A stretch of 64,000 nucleotides of DNA from Candidatus Pristimantibacillus lignocellulolyticus (GCA_023639215.1 CP097899.1:379501-443500); one strand, 5' to 3'; positions 29,133 through 37,635 are shown, numbered from the stretch's first letter. Made by a program: numbers and translations. The notes: generated by a model from the sequence alone, not told the origin.

Positions 29133-30563
29133 ATGACAGCAAGTGCGATTCAACAGCAACAAAATATTAGAACAACCCCTATTTTGATTTCATTTCTGAT
29201 TGCTGGATTTATTGGATTATTCAGTGAGACAGCACTGAACATGGCATTAGGTGATTTAACGGCTTTATTTGGAATTAGTTATTCTTCAGTACAATGGCTT
29301 ACAACAGGCTATCTGTTAACGTTAGGTATACTTGTTCCCGTATCAGGACTGTTATTACAGTGGTTCACGACTCGTCAATTATTTGTTAGTTCATTGTTGT
29401 TCTCGATTCTGGGAACACTAGTCGCAGCGTTAGCACCAAGCTTTGCGGTACTTATGGTTGCTCGTGTTATTCAAGCAATCGGAACAGCGTTATTACTGCC
29501 TCTTATGTTCAATACGATTTTGGTAATATATCCAATTAACAAACGTGGTGCGACAATGGGCTTAATGGGGCTCGTTATTATGTTTGCCCCAGCAATTGGT
29601 CCGTCTATGTCTGGCTTAATCATCGAGAATCTAAGCTGGAATTGGATCTTTTGGATCTCACTTCCGTTTTTCGTTCTAGCATTGCTGTCTGGTTTGAAAT
29701 ATATGCAAAATGTTTCAACGATTACTAAACCGAAAATTGACATTCTGTCCATTGTACTTTCAACAATTGGTTTTGGTGGATTTGTGTATGGTTTTAGTAG
29801 TGCTGGTGAAAATGGCTGGGGAAGTATGACCGTAATTACTACCATTATTATTGGTCTTGTAGCCTTATCATTATTCTCAATTAGACAACTCAAAATGAAA
29901 AAACCAATGATTGATTTACGAGTATTTAAATACCCTATGTTTACTCTAGGATTGTTAGCTGTTTTCTTAACTTTTATGGTTATTATGTCGTCAGCAATTT
30001 TATTACCAATGTATTTGCAAACCGGCCTACTACTAGCTGCTTTCTCTGCTGGTCTTGTCCTTCTGCCTGGTGGAGTATTCAACGGTTTGATGTCACCAAT
30101 TACAGGTCGTATATTTGATAAATATGGTCCACGAGGACTAGTAATTCCTGGATTTATCATTATGATTGTGATGTTATTCTGTCTAGCTAATCTTTCTACA
30201 GAAACATCCGTCATTATGGTTATTGTTATGCATGTATTGCTTATGATCGGTATATCTATGGTAATGATGCCTGCCCAAACAAATGGTCTTAATCAGTTAC
30301 CGAAAAATTTATATCCTGACGGAACAGCAATTATGAATACATTGCAGCAAGTGTCTGGAGCTATTGGTACTGCGATTGCTATGACGATTATGTCAGCATC
30401 AAAAGATAATTATATGAAGGATGTCGCTGATCCTACAGACCAATTAGCTAACGCCGCTGGTTTAACCGCTGGCGTTCAAGATGCCTTTATTTTCGGATTA
30501 ATTCTTGCTTGTATCGGTTTACTCTTATCATTATTTATTAAAAAATCTAACAATGAAAAATAA
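29133..30563 (+). CDS. MFS multidrug efflux transporter, DHA2 family
   Basis: A 476-residue 14-helix drug/proton antiporter of the LmrB type, paralogous to 12386-13885. Landmarks are SETALNMALGDLTALFG, VQWLTTGYLLT, ARVIQAIGTALLLP and motif C (FAPAIGPSMSG). The C-terminus is short and cytoplasmic. The ATG has TTAGGAGG upstream. It is cotranscribed with the LmrA-like repressor, with the tandem hairpin element between them. Substrates cannot be predicted. Confidence 0.92.
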   Translation: MTASAIQQQQNIRTTPILISFLIAGFIGLFSETALNMALGDLTALFGISYSSVQWLTTGYLLTLGILVPVSGLLLQWFTTRQLFVSSLLFSILGTLVAALAPSFAVLMVARVIQAIGTALLLPLMFNTILVIYPINKRGATMGLMGLVIMFAPAIGPSMSGLIIENLSWNWIFWISLPFFVLALLSGLKYMQNVSTITKPKIDILSIVLSTIGFGGFVYGFSSAGENGWGSMTVITTIIIGLVALSLFSIRQLKMKKPMIDLRVFKYPMFTLGLLAVFLTFMVIMSSAILLPMYLQTGLLLAAFSAGLVLLPGGVFNGLMSPITGRIFDKYGPRGLVIPGFIIMIVMLFCLANLSTETSVIMVIVMHVLLMIGISMVMMPAQTNGLNQLPKNLYPDGTAIMNTLQQVSGAIGTAIAMTIMSASKDNYMKDVADPTDQLANAAGLTAGVQDAFIFGLILACIGLLLSLFIKKSNNEK

Positions 30564-30621
30564 ATAGTGTTAATGATGTATGAATATCATTAAACAATAA
30601 CTAAATTTATTTCGCAATATA

Positions 30622-30666
30622 ACAACAGCCCCTCACAAAATTAATATCCTTGTGAGGGGCTGTTGT
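30622..30666. terminator. Terminator after the second MFS gene
   Basis: A perfect 17-bp stem, ACAACAGCCCCTCACAA and its complement, about 60 bases after the stop and 24 bases before the end of the convergent DinB-like gene. It may serve both strands. Confidence 0.85.
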
Positions 30667-30689
30667 CTATATTACATATAATAAGTGAA

Positions 30690-31166
30690 TTATGCTTTAG
30701 CCATTTCCTTCGTAGGACCCATAACTGCAGGAACAGTAAGACCTGCTTGACGTAACAATACTGTCATCTGACCACGATGATGATTTTGGTGATCGATAAA
30801 TGCTCTAAGTAACTTACCTCTAGTGGAAGGACCTGAGAAACTTTGAATTTCTTCTACTAATTGTGCTTCTGATAATTGACTAACTTGCTCACGTACTGCT
30901 TGAGCAACTTGCTCGTATCTAGCAACAATATCTGCTACATTAGAAGGTGCTGATTCGCCATGACCTGGAGCTGGAATGTTCAATCCCACTACGCCACCAA
31001 AAAATCCCGTTGAACCTACTAAGTGCCATGCTAACCAACCAAGAGAATTATGTCCATCGACAATAGATTGACCGATTTTTTCATCAGTAATTGCTTTAAT
31101 CACTTGTAATGTGCCATTAGATGACGCGTTCCAATCCTCAATAAAATCCTCAATATTTCGATACAA
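30690..31166 (-). CDS. DinB-family protein
   Basis: A 158-residue four-helix protein of the DinB/YfiT superfamily, whose members bind a metal through three His residues and include thiol-dependent transferases (for example bacillithiol-type). Candidate ligands lie in WLAWHLVGS and DHQNHHRGQMTVLL. The TTG at 31166 has AGAGG 8 bases upstream and gives the family-like start YRNIEDFIEDW. The GTG at 31175 overlaps that site. It stands alone; the substrate is unknown. Confidence 0.85.
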   Translation of the reverse strand: MYRNIEDFIEDWNASSNGTLQVIKAITDEKIGQSIVDGHNSLGWLAWHLVGSTGFFGGVVGLNIPAPGHGESAPSNVADIVARYEQVAQAVREQVSQLSEAQLVEEIQSFSGPSTRGKLLRAFIDHQNHHRGQMTVLLRQAGLTVPAVMGPTKEMAKA

Positions 31167-31381
31167 AATAAACACCTCTTATACATTTATGTGTAACCCA
31201 TCTAGCTTGTTTGAACATCCATGACTACTTCATACTTTATTATGAAGACTAATGCATCACTTCTGTCATCACTTCTGTTCGTTATATTAAGTCTACTAGC
31301 CAACATGTAATTTGTCCAATTATCGTGCAATTAATTCCGTTGTATCTGCCCCGACTCATTTCCATTCCTATTTAAACCAAC

Positions 31382-31422
31382 GAATAGAGCAGCCTTTGCT
31401 TTACTCAAAGACCGCTCTATTC
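31382..31422 (-). terminator. Hairpin after the small Lys-rich ORF
   Basis: GAATAGAGC...GCTCTATTC (9 bp) with an inner CTTT/AAAG pairing, 4 bases after the small ORF's stop on the minus strand. The T-tract is weak (GTTGGTTT). Confidence 0.55.
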
Positions 31423-31425
31423 TAG

Positions 31426-31590
31426 TTATCTACTTCGCACAGTTACTTCTTGTTGATCATTCAACAAGAAACAAAAAGCAAGTAAATCATTCGTAGTAAG
31501 AAAGAACATTATTTTTTTACCATGATTCATTTGAATTTTTTTCTTTTCCCGCTTCTTCTTATTATTTCTTTTTTCAGTAATCTTGTTCAC
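31426..31590 (-). CDS. Small Lys-rich protein, unknown function
   Basis: A 54-codon open frame. The GTG start has a perfect AGGAGG ribosome-binding site 9 bases upstream. The N-terminal half is strongly basic (KRNNKKKREKKK); the C-terminal half is hydrophobic then polar (KKIMFFLTTNDLLAFCFLLN). It follows the alpha/beta hydrolase by 42 bases on the same strand and is followed by a hairpin, as a real last gene would be. A 10-bp hairpin (31447-31470) lies inside its 3' end. I do not recognise a family. It could encode a small basic membrane-associated peptide. Confidence 0.5.
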   Translation of the reverse strand: MNKITEKRNNKKKREKKKIQMNHGKKIMFFLTTNDLLAFCFLLNDQQEVTVRSR

Positions 31591-31632
31591 TTTCTTAAAC
31601 CTCCTATTTCACTCTCCAGCACTATCAGTTTA

Positions 31633-32484
31633 CTATTCTCGTTCTTCCTTCTTCTCGTAAAGAATTTTCAAATAATTTGCTATTACTCGGGATAATTGGT
31701 TAGGAACTTCCACTAAACTCATATGTGCTACCCCTTCAAACGTGTTCTCCAAAATATGAGGATAACCAAACGTCGAATCTGTAATACCTTTACCAGTAAT
31801 TGAGAATGTATCTAGTGGAGATACAATATTATCTTCTGCTCCTGCAACTAATAGAATAGGATAAGTTGCATTTGCCAGCACATGGCTACGATCAGGACGT
31901 TGCATCATTCCTTCGAGTGTACGAATAGCTCCTGTGGCTGTCATTTCTAATCCTACTGTTATAATGTCGTACACTTCACCTTGCATTTTTCCAAGCTTAG
32001 CGTCCATAAATAACTTTGGAATAAGTTTCTTAACGTAAAGATTAATACCATTATCAGAAATATCATCAATATCTTGACGTCGCTTATCTTTCACTTCTTC
32101 TGAATCTGGCAGTGCAGTAGAATGGATTAATCCGAGACCCAATAGCTTGTCCCCATATTTATCTGCAAAAGCAAGCGTTACATACCCACCTAAGGAGTGA
32201 CCAAACATCACAACTTTATCAATCTCTAATTGCTCTATTAATTTATATATATCATCAGCCATTGCTTCCATTGAATAAACGCCATTAGGAGTAGACGAGC
32301 CACCATGACCACGTAATTGTGGCATGATAATACGATACTTTTCACTTAACAGTGGGCAAACTTTATGCCAGTATTGAGAAGATCCGCAGAAGCCATGTAG
32401 GAGTATTACCGCTATCCCGCTACTATCTCCGCATTCCTCATAGACCATATCGATACCGTTGACGCTTACCTTGTGCTTATTCAT
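31633..32484 (-). CDS. Alpha/beta hydrolase
   Basis: A 283-residue serine hydrolase. The oxyanion motif is HGFCGSS (30-36), the nucleophile elbow GHSLGG puts Ser97 in the active site, and Asp218 (GAEDNIVSP) and His254 (GVAHMSLVE) complete the triad. A helical cap domain lies about 125-205. The ATG has AGGTAGGTG upstream. There is no signal peptide, so it is cytosolic. The substrate is not deducible. A small Lys-rich ORF follows it. Confidence 0.92.
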   Translation of the reverse strand: MNKHKVSVNGIDMVYEECGDSSGIAVILLHGFCGSSQYWHKVCPLLSEKYRIIMPQLRGHGGSSTPNGVYSMEAMADDIYKLIEQLEIDKVVMFGHSLGGYVTLAFADKYGDKLLGLGLIHSTALPDSEEVKDKRRQDIDDISDNGINLYVKKLIPKLFMDAKLGKMQGEVYDIITVGLEMTATGAIRTLEGMMQRPDRSHVLANATYPILLVAGAEDNIVSPLDTFSITGKGITDSTFGYPHILENTFEGVAHMSLVEVPNQLSRVIANYLKILYEKKEERE

Positions 32485-32637
32485 CGTAGAACACCTACCT
32501 TTACAAATTTAGTTTCAGCTCTATATTCTATTAAACTAATTCAGCTCTTTTTGAAACATTAGCTAGTTTAAATAATTATTACTTCATTAAATATACGAAA
32601 ATAGTTAAATATATTGGGTTGTTAATTTCGATAATAT

Positions 32638-32663
32638 GTTTCATTATCCGGAAAATTGGTTAT
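32638..32663 (+). promoter_or_regulatory. Candidate sigma-B promoter of the DUF1328-YflT genes
   Basis: GTTTCA (32638-32643) - 14 bp - GGTTAT (32658-32663), 42 bases upstream of the DUF1328 start. It shares the GTTTCA -35 box and spacing with the near-perfect sigma-B promoter at 42891-42916. Confidence 0.55.
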
Positions 32664-32705
32664 TACATATCAAGCTACAAAAGCCAAGAAAGAAAGGTGA
32701 TTCTC

Positions 32706-32870
32706 ATGTTAGGATGGACTTTAGTATTTTTCTTTTTAGCAATTGTCGCCGCAATTTTTGGATTCCTTGGAATTGCATCAACATTGGCAAGTATAGCTAA
32801 AATACTTTTTGTCATTTTCCTCGTACTATTTATTGCTTCACTTATTTTAGGTAGAAGACGAACAATGTAA
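32706..32870 (+). CDS. Small membrane protein, DUF1328 (YtjA-like)
   Basis: A 54-residue protein with two TM segments (GWTLVFFFLAIVAAIFGFLG and ILFVIFLVLFIASLIL) and a basic C-terminus (GRRRTM). This fits DUF1328/YtjA, a widespread small membrane protein of unknown function often linked to stress responses. The ATG at 32706 has AGAAAGGTGA upstream; the longer reading from 32619 includes the candidate sigma-B promoter and is rejected. Probably cotranscribed with the YflT-like gene 57 bases downstream. Confidence 0.85.
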   Translation: MLGWTLVFFFLAIVAAIFGFLGIASTLASIAKILFVIFLVLFIASLILGRRRTM

Positions 32871-32927
32871 CTCGACTTATCAGTTACAACAAAATCTAAT
32901 TTTCACCACATTTAAGGAGGATTTACA

Positions 32928-33329
32928 ATGGAAAATTTAATGAATCTTGAAACTACAAAGGTACGTATCGTGAACAGTATTACTGAAGTACAGGACCAAG
33001 TTAACCTATTTCAACGTGAAGGATACTTAAATGATAATATATTTGTACTCACACACGATAAAGACAGAACTTCACGTATAGTTGAAAAAACAGACGCAAC
33101 AACAATTGGCATGGCTGAAGAAGGTTTTGGTACTACCATCGCCAATATGTTCCGCTCTACTGGAGATGAGCTGCGTGCCAAAATGAGATCGCTTGGTATT
33201 TCTAAAGCAGATTCTGAACGCTTAGAAACTGAGATGGATCGTGATAAGGTTCTAGTTATTGCGTGGAGCGGAAAAGAATATGTAGGGGAAGATTATGACC
33301 CTGCTGTATACTATTACACTTATTATTAA
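32928..33329 (+). CDS. General stress protein, YflT/GSP17M family
   Basis: A 133-residue small cytosolic protein of the general-stress-protein 17M (YflT) family. The family N-terminus is seen (KVRIVNSITEVQDQVNLFQREGY, cut here into its parts VRIVNSITEVQDQV and NLFQREGY), as are DNIFVLTHDKDRT and the acidic end ERLETEMDRDKVLVI. YflT in Bacillus is induced by sigma-B under stress; its molecular role is unknown. The ATG has AAGGAGGA upstream. A sigma-B-like promoter precedes the gene pair and a strong hairpin follows it. Confidence 0.88.
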   Translation: MENLMNLETTKVRIVNSITEVQDQVNLFQREGYLNDNIFVLTHDKDRTSRIVEKTDATTIGMAEEGFGTTIANMFRSTGDELRAKMRSLGISKADSERLETEMDRDKVLVIAWSGKEYVGEDYDPAVYYYTYY

Positions 33330-33355
33330 TTATCATATTGACCTTTTTCTGAATG

Positions 33356-33393
33356 ACTCGAAAGACCTACTCATAAGAGTAGGTCTTTCGAGT
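33356..33393 (+). terminator. Terminator after the YflT-like gene
   Basis: A perfect 17-bp stem, ACTCGAAAGACCTACTC and its complement with a 4-base loop, 27 bases after the stop. The T-tract is poor. Confidence 0.75.
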
Positions 33394-33435
33394 ATGGTAT
33401 AGTGAGATAGATATCTTACATAAGGAGGCTTACCT

Positions 33436-34572
33436 ATGAGCATCATAATTGTTGATGACAATGTTACCAATCAGCTCATTATAAAGACAATATTGAATAA
33501 AGCTGGTTATACCGATTTGAAAATCGCCTCCTCAGCGACGGAGTTATTTCATATATTAGGCGTCAATTCTACCATTGTGAAAGAAAGAGATGCTGAACTG
33601 ATTCTGCTAGATTTGATGATGCCTGATATCGATGGGATAGAAGCATGCAAGACGCTACAGCAAGATGAACGCTTCAGAGATATACCTATCATCTTCGTAA
33701 CTGCAGTTGGCGATTCTAACAAAATGGCCGAAGCACTAGATGCTGGGGCAAGTGACTATGTCATGAAGCCTATAAATAAGATGGAGTTATTAGCTCGGAT
33801 TCGTTCCGCCTTACGACTAAAAAAAGAAATAGATTGGCATAAAGAACGAGATCAACGTATGAAGAATAAGCTTGATCTCGCTAAACAAGTGCAACTAAGC
33901 GTATTAAGTAAAGCAATAAACGATGAAAATATTGAAATTAGCGCAGTCTATCAGCCATCTTCCGAACTAGCAGGAGATTTCTATGGATGGTATCGAATTG
34001 ATAAGCATCGCTATGGTGTTATTTTGTTAGATATGATGGGTCATGGTATTTCCGCTTCTTTAGTATGTATGTACATCTCATCGATATTAAAAGATACCAT
34101 TACTCGTATCTCTGATATGGAGCAAGTTATCCATGAGCTTAACCGCTATATGAATCAGTTACATATGAAAGATGAATTAATAAATTACTATTTTACAGCG
34201 ATATATATGGTCGTAGATACTAAGGAAAAAACTGTAGAATACGTCAATGCAGGTCATCCTACAGGTGTTGTATTTGTAGATGATAGAGTTGAACTACTTG
34301 AACATTGCTGCGGAGCAATTGGACTATTCGATTCTTTGAATGTTAACAAAGGATTATTACATTATGAAAATACTATGGAGATCATACTATATACAGATGG
34401 ATTAACCGACTCTATTGCGGACGGTGCAGAAATTCCTATGGACAAACTTATACAATTAATGAGTAAAGAAAAAGATTTAGACCCTGCAGCACTTGTCGGG
34501 CAAATCATCCCTGAATGTAATGAGCGAAATCAAAAAGATGATATTTGTTTAGTAAAACTTATTGTTAAGTGA
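33436..34572 (+). CDS. Response-regulator phosphatase (REC-PP2C, RsbU-like)
   Basis: A 378-residue signalling protein. The receiver domain (1-125) has the acidic pair at 7-8, phospho-Asp59 (LILLDLMMPDIDG) and a conserved Lys (YVMKPINKME). A helical linker (128-165) joins it to a SpoIIE/RsbU-type PP2C phosphatase (about 165-378; QPSSELAGDFYGW, DMMGHGISASL, YTDGLTDS, KDDICLV), with metal-binding Asp residues in place. Such proteins dephosphorylate anti-anti-sigma factors. The RsbV gene lies 0.7 kb downstream, so the likely chain is kinase to REC to RsbV. The ATG has TAAGGAGG upstream. A good candidate kinase is the hybrid kinase at 37632-40388. Confidence 0.93.
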   Translation: MSIIIVDDNVTNQLIIKTILNKAGYTDLKIASSATELFHILGVNSTIVKERDAELILLDLMMPDIDGIEACKTLQQDERFRDIPIIFVTAVGDSNKMAEALDAGASDYVMKPINKMELLARIRSALRLKKEIDWHKERDQRMKNKLDLAKQVQLSVLSKAINDENIEISAVYQPSSELAGDFYGWYRIDKHRYGVILLDMMGHGISASLVCMYISSILKDTITRISDMEQVIHELNRYMNQLHMKDELINYYFTAIYMVVDTKEKTVEYVNAGHPTGVVFVDDRVELLEHCCGAIGLFDSLNVNKGLLHYENTMEIILYTDGLTDSIADGAEIPMDKLIQLMSKEKDLDPAALVGQIIPECNERNQKDDICLVKLIVK

Positions 34573-34608
34573 GTTTGAAGCTTTCTTATACTCAATTATT
34601 AATTAAAT

Positions 34609-34633
34609 GTTTCAAGACCATCAATTTGGTTTA
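34609..34633 (+). promoter_or_regulatory. Weak candidate sigma-B promoter
   Basis: GTTTCA (34609-34614) - 13 bp - GGTTTA (34628-34633), 42 bases upstream of the secreted-protein gene. The -35 box matches the others in this region but the -10 box is poor. Confidence 0.3.
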
Positions 34634-34675
34634 TACATTATTAATTAATTGATTTTGTATTAGGAGGATGATGAT

Positions 34676-35203
34676 ATGAAGGTTATTCTATTAATCAGTT
34701 ACCTAATAGTTAGTATTGTTAGCCCTATTCAATTGAACAATGTGACGCCTATAGCTGAAGCGGCTACAGTAGACTTAGCAGAACAGAGTAATATCTTAGT
34801 TAATAAGCAGCCTCAAGAGATCATTACGCTACATTCTGTTAATGGTATTTCCTTATATGATGATACTTCTACAGTCATCGAAAAATTAGGTGCTCCAAAA
34901 CAGATAAGTATCGATCCATATTTTGTTGAATATGAGATGTACGAGTATGCAAATATGACCATTAGCTTTATAGATGATATTGTCGATAGCGTAGAAGTAA
35001 AGAATGGCGCTTCTTCCGTGATGCTGGATCAAGTTGAATTACCGATTACGATTGCAGAGCTAAAGTTAGCTCTTGGAGAGCCAGACTATGTAGCAGATGA
35101 TGGCCTAGTTTTCCAAAGAGATGAAGCCATTCTAAAACTTTTTATTGATCAAGAAAATGATCAGCTACAATCGATAGCTTTTTATCATATTGCATCAACC
35201 TAA
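34676..35203 (+). CDS. Secreted protein of unknown function
   Basis: A 175-residue protein with a clear signal peptide (hydrophobic 3-19, likely cleavage after AEA at about 28-30). The mature part appears to hold two similar units, each with a 'LG-[AE]-P' turn followed by strands: VIEKLGAPKQI...YANMTISFID and LKLALGEPDYV...EAILKLFID. This is reminiscent of small inhibitor-like or BamE/SmpA-like folds, but the match is by eye only. It sits between the RsbU-like and RsbV genes. The ATG has TAGGAGG upstream. It may be a stress-induced envelope protein. Confidence 0.7.
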   Translation: MKVILLISYLIVSIVSPIQLNNVTPIAEAATVDLAEQSNILVNKQPQEIITLHSVNGISLYDDTSTVIEKLGAPKQISIDPYFVEYEMYEYANMTISFIDDIVDSVEVKNGASSVMLDQVELPITIAELKLALGEPDYVADDGLVFQRDEAILKLFIDQENDQLQSIAFYHIAST

Positions 35204-35229
35204 CTTCTCAGTGTTAAAAATATATACAC

Positions 35230-35258
35230 TTGATTCGATTGCGCTTTGTTGGTATTAT
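35230..35258 (+). promoter_or_regulatory. Sigma-A-type promoter of rsbV-rsbW
   Basis: TTGATT (35230-35235) - 17 bp - TATTAT (35253-35258), about 30 bases upstream of the rsbV start. It would give basal transcription of the pair. Confidence 0.55.
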
Positions 35259-35289
35259 TTACTAAATTATAAAGACCGGAGTGAAAGCA

Positions 35290-35616
35290 ATGTCAGTTAA
35301 ACAATTTCTTATTGAACAAGTAGAAAATAATGAAGCGTACATTTTACATGTAAGCGGAGATTTAGATCTTGCAGTTGTTCAGCAGTTTCGAGCTGTGCTT
35401 GGTCCTATCGTGAATCAATCTGAAAAAGCATTAATTCTTGATTTGAAAAATCTAAACTATATTGATAGTACTGGAATTGGAATAATCGTTTCTATACTTA
35501 AAATCCGTGATGGGTTGCATGCACCTTTTATTGTTCAAAACATCCCACCACCTATTAAGCGATTATTTGATTTGACAGGTATCTCTGGATATTTAACAGA
35601 AGGGACCGAAGTGTAA
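35290..35616 (+). CDS. rsbV: Anti-anti-sigma factor RsbV (STAS domain)
   Basis: A 108-residue STAS protein. When unphosphorylated, it binds the anti-sigma factor RsbW and frees sigma-B. The phosphorylation site is Ser60 in NYIDSTGIGIIVS. The ATG at 35290 has CGGAG 8 bases upstream; the GTG at 35281 overlaps that site. It is two bases from rsbW, so the two are cotranscribed. Its partner phosphatase is most likely the REC-PP2C protein encoded 0.7 kb upstream. Confidence 0.93.
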   Translation: MSVKQFLIEQVENNEAYILHVSGDLDLAVVQQFRAVLGPIVNQSEKALILDLKNLNYIDSTGIGIIVSILKIRDGLHAPFIVQNIPPPIKRLFDLTGISGYLTEGTEV

Positions 35617-35618
35617 GC

Positions 35619-36044
35619 ATGAAAGAGATCCGTTTGCAAATTCCTGCCCATGCCGATTTCATTGATATTGTAAGAGTATGTCTGTTTGGTATTGCTACAA
35701 AATTAAGCTTTTCTTATGAAGACATTGAAGACATGAAAGTTGCCGTCTCAGAAGCTTGTAATAATGCTGTACTTTATGGATCTGGAACAACAGAGCATAA
35801 TACTATTGATATATGTTTTGAAAGTCGAGATCATAGTCTGACTATCAGAATTAGTAATAAAGGCCAATCATTCGAACATGTAGATGCATTAGAAAAAGCT
35901 TCCCCTCTTCCAGAAACGGATATTAGTGAATTACCTGTCGGCGGATTAGGAATCTATCTCATGCAAGCACTTATGGATGAAGTTACAGTTGAAACCAACG
36001 ATAATATTACTCAAGTTACACTAGTGAAATTCCTTACAGCGTAA
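35619..36044 (+). CDS. rsbW: RsbW-family anti-sigma kinase, copy 1 (altered ATP site)
   Basis: A 141-residue GHKL-type serine kinase/anti-sigma factor. It is closely related to the second copy at 41007: both have SYEDIEDMKVAVSEAC, and the N-box (EACNNAV) and the last G-box (GGLGIYLMQALMDEV) are kept here. The first G-box reads SNKGQSF instead of the usual D-x-G form, seen in copy 2 as KDSGSSF, so the conserved ATP-contacting Asp is Asn. It may have weak or altered kinase activity but still bind RsbV or sigma-B. It starts two bases after rsbV. Confidence 0.9.
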   Translation: MKEIRLQIPAHADFIDIVRVCLFGIATKLSFSYEDIEDMKVAVSEACNNAVLYGSGTTEHNTIDICFESRDHSLTIRISNKGQSFEHVDALEKASPLPETDISELPVGGLGIYLMQALMDEVTVETNDNITQVTLVKFLTA

Positions 36045-36062
36045 GTGTAAGTACTTTATGAT

Positions 36063-36110
36063 AAAACAGATCAAGACAGGGATGCTTTCACCCCGACCTT
36101 GATCTGTTTT
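36063..36110. terminator. Terminator between rsbW and the convergent YdeI-like gene
   Basis: A stem with AAAACAGATCAAG / CTTGATCTGTTTT outside and an interrupted inner part, followed by TTTTTCTT on the plus strand. A good terminator for rsbV-rsbW. Confidence 0.88.
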
Positions 36111-36122
36111 TCTTGACGTATG

Positions 36123-36692
36123 TTAATAATTTAGAAGGCGACCATTATCGTGCCATTGACCGTACATTTTATTTTCTTTAGTGTTTATTATAAATTTGTC
36201 TAATCTAGTATTAAATATTTCCGGATCTTTTTTATTGCTTTGTATCGTATCGATCCGAATTCTTTGATAAAGAGCTGGAAATGCCAAAAAGTTCTCATAT
36301 ACTTGCTTTTGCTCTTTGAGTCGTTTCTCTATAACGCTATCTATCTTAAAAGAATCATCGTCCATATTAGGAAGTACTTTTCGACCTTCATCATCCATCA
36401 ACCCTAACTTTTCGAGGCGGCGAACACGTTCCTTATTTAATTCAGTCCATGAACTTTTTTTACTTCTAGGAGACAGTCTCTGCGCTAGCTCAGTTTCAGA
36501 TATTTTCTTTTTAACTCCGTCTATCCATCCAAAACATAAAGATTGTTCAACGGCGTCCAAGTATAGCAAAGTATCTGGGTTTGGCGTCATACTAACTATG
36601 ACCCAACAACATTTTTCAGTCTTACTATTTTGCTGTAACCAAACCCTCAAATCTTCTCCTGATGTTACTTTAATTAGATTTTCAATCTCCAT
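36123..36692 (-). CDS. YdeI/OmpD-associated family protein
   Basis: A 189-residue cytosolic protein. Family signs are EDLRVWLQQNS, CCWVIVSM, YLDAVEQSLCFGWIDGVKK, QRLSPRSKKSSWTELNKERV and the Lys/Asp-rich helical C-terminal part. YdeI-type proteins are found widely in bacteria; in Bacillus a relative has been linked to resistance to cationic peptides, but the mechanism is unclear. The ATG at 36692 has AAAGGAGG 7 bases upstream; the longer reading to 36743 is rejected. It may be last in an operon with the CheR-like gene 61 bases upstream. Confidence 0.85.
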   Translation of the reverse strand: MEIENLIKVTSGEDLRVWLQQNSKTEKCCWVIVSMTPNPDTLLYLDAVEQSLCFGWIDGVKKKISETELAQRLSPRSKKSSWTELNKERVRRLEKLGLMDDEGRKVLPNMDDDSFKIDSVIEKRLKEQKQVYENFLAFPALYQRIRIDTIQSNKKDPEIFNTRLDKFIINTKENKMYGQWHDNGRLLNY

Positions 36693-36753
36693 AGATAAAC
36701 CTCCTTTCAGTCGATCAGTTATCACAGCGTCTCCATGGCTCACAAAAGTGCTG

Positions 36754-37635
36754 TTACTTCACCTTGCGAAAAATCCGCTCACACGGGACAATTTCCTCAT
36801 ATTGAGCTTTGTTAGCCGCAATGATCGACTCCATATTACCTAGTAATAGAAATCCATTCGCTGTTAAACTTTCATGAAATAAGTTATGAACACGGTGCTG
36901 TAGTTTTATATCGAAATAGATCATTACATTTCTACATAAAATAATATGAAATTCATTGAATGTACTATCCGTTGCTAGATTATGCTGTGCAAACACGACG
37001 TTATTCATAATCTCTGGATGAAAAATGGCATATTGATCATCTGTAATATAATAGCCCGAAAATTCTTTCATTCCTCCAGCAAGCATATAATTTTTCGTAA
37101 AGGTTTGCATTTTTTTTAATGAAAACTTACCTAATTTTGCTTGTTCTATTACTTGCTCATTCATATCTGTCGCATATATCTTAGTTTTGTGTAGCAAGTC
37201 TTCTTCCTGCAACAAAATAGCCATAGAATACACTTCTTCTCCAGTTGAACAACCTGCATGCCAAATTCTAATCTCCGAATAATCTCTTATCATTGGGATG
37301 ATTTTCTGCCGAAAAGCTAAAAAAAATGAAGGATCACGATACATTTCCGTTACCCGAATAGAGAGATCATTAACTAATGTTTTCATAAATTCAGGTTCAT
37401 ACAATACCTTCTCTAGCAAAGAAATTATAGTAGGCAATTTTTCAACTTGCATCCGGTTAATGATTCTTCTTCGAATTGATGATTGCAAGTAATTACGAAA
37501 GTCAAAGCCGTACGCCTCATATATCGCTTCTAACAGTAGTTTTATTTCAATACGTTCAAGTTCATTAGATCTGCTCGAATCAGATTTTAGCCCAGTATTA
37601 CTTATGTTACGATCATCAGAATACTGCTTACTCAA
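36754..37635 (-). CDS. Orphan CheR-family methyltransferase
   Basis: A 293-residue SAM-dependent protein-glutamate methyltransferase of the CheR family. Landmarks are VTEMYRDPSFFLAFR, the SAM motif IWHAGCSTGEEVYSMA and HIILCRNVMIYFD. It lacks a companion CheB, CheA or receptor here. Its TTG start overlaps the TGA of the hybrid kinase (TTGA), indicating translational coupling, with AGGTGAG close upstream. A longer TTG start at 37659 is possible but has no ribosome-binding site. Such CheR proteins beside hybrid kinases probably act in a non-chemotaxis pathway; the substrate may be the kinase's helical linker (inference). Confidence 0.9.
   Translation of the reverse strand: MSKQYSDDRNISNTGLKSDSSRSNELERIEIKLLLEAIYEAYGFDFRNYLQSSIRRRIINRMQVEKLPTIISLLEKVLYEPEFMKTLVNDLSIRVTEMYRDPSFFLAFRQKIIPMIRDYSEIRIWHAGCSTGEEVYSMAILLQEEDLLHKTKIYATDMNEQVIEQAKLGKFSLKKMQTFTKNYMLAGGMKEFSGYYITDDQYAIFHPEIMNNVVFAQHNLATDSTFNEFHIILCRNVMIYFDIKLQHRVHNLFHESLTANGFLLLGNMESIIAANKAQYEEIVPCERIFRKVK

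Noticed and set aside
31447..31470. Perfect 10-bp hairpin read as a terminator
   Set aside because: It lies inside the open frame at 31426-31590 and lacks a T-tract; the hairpin at 31382-31422 is better placed.
34573..34675. Strong sigma-B promoter before the secreted-protein gene
   Set aside because: The -35 box GTTTCA is good, but the -10 box (GGTTTA) is a poor match. It is kept only as a weak candidate.
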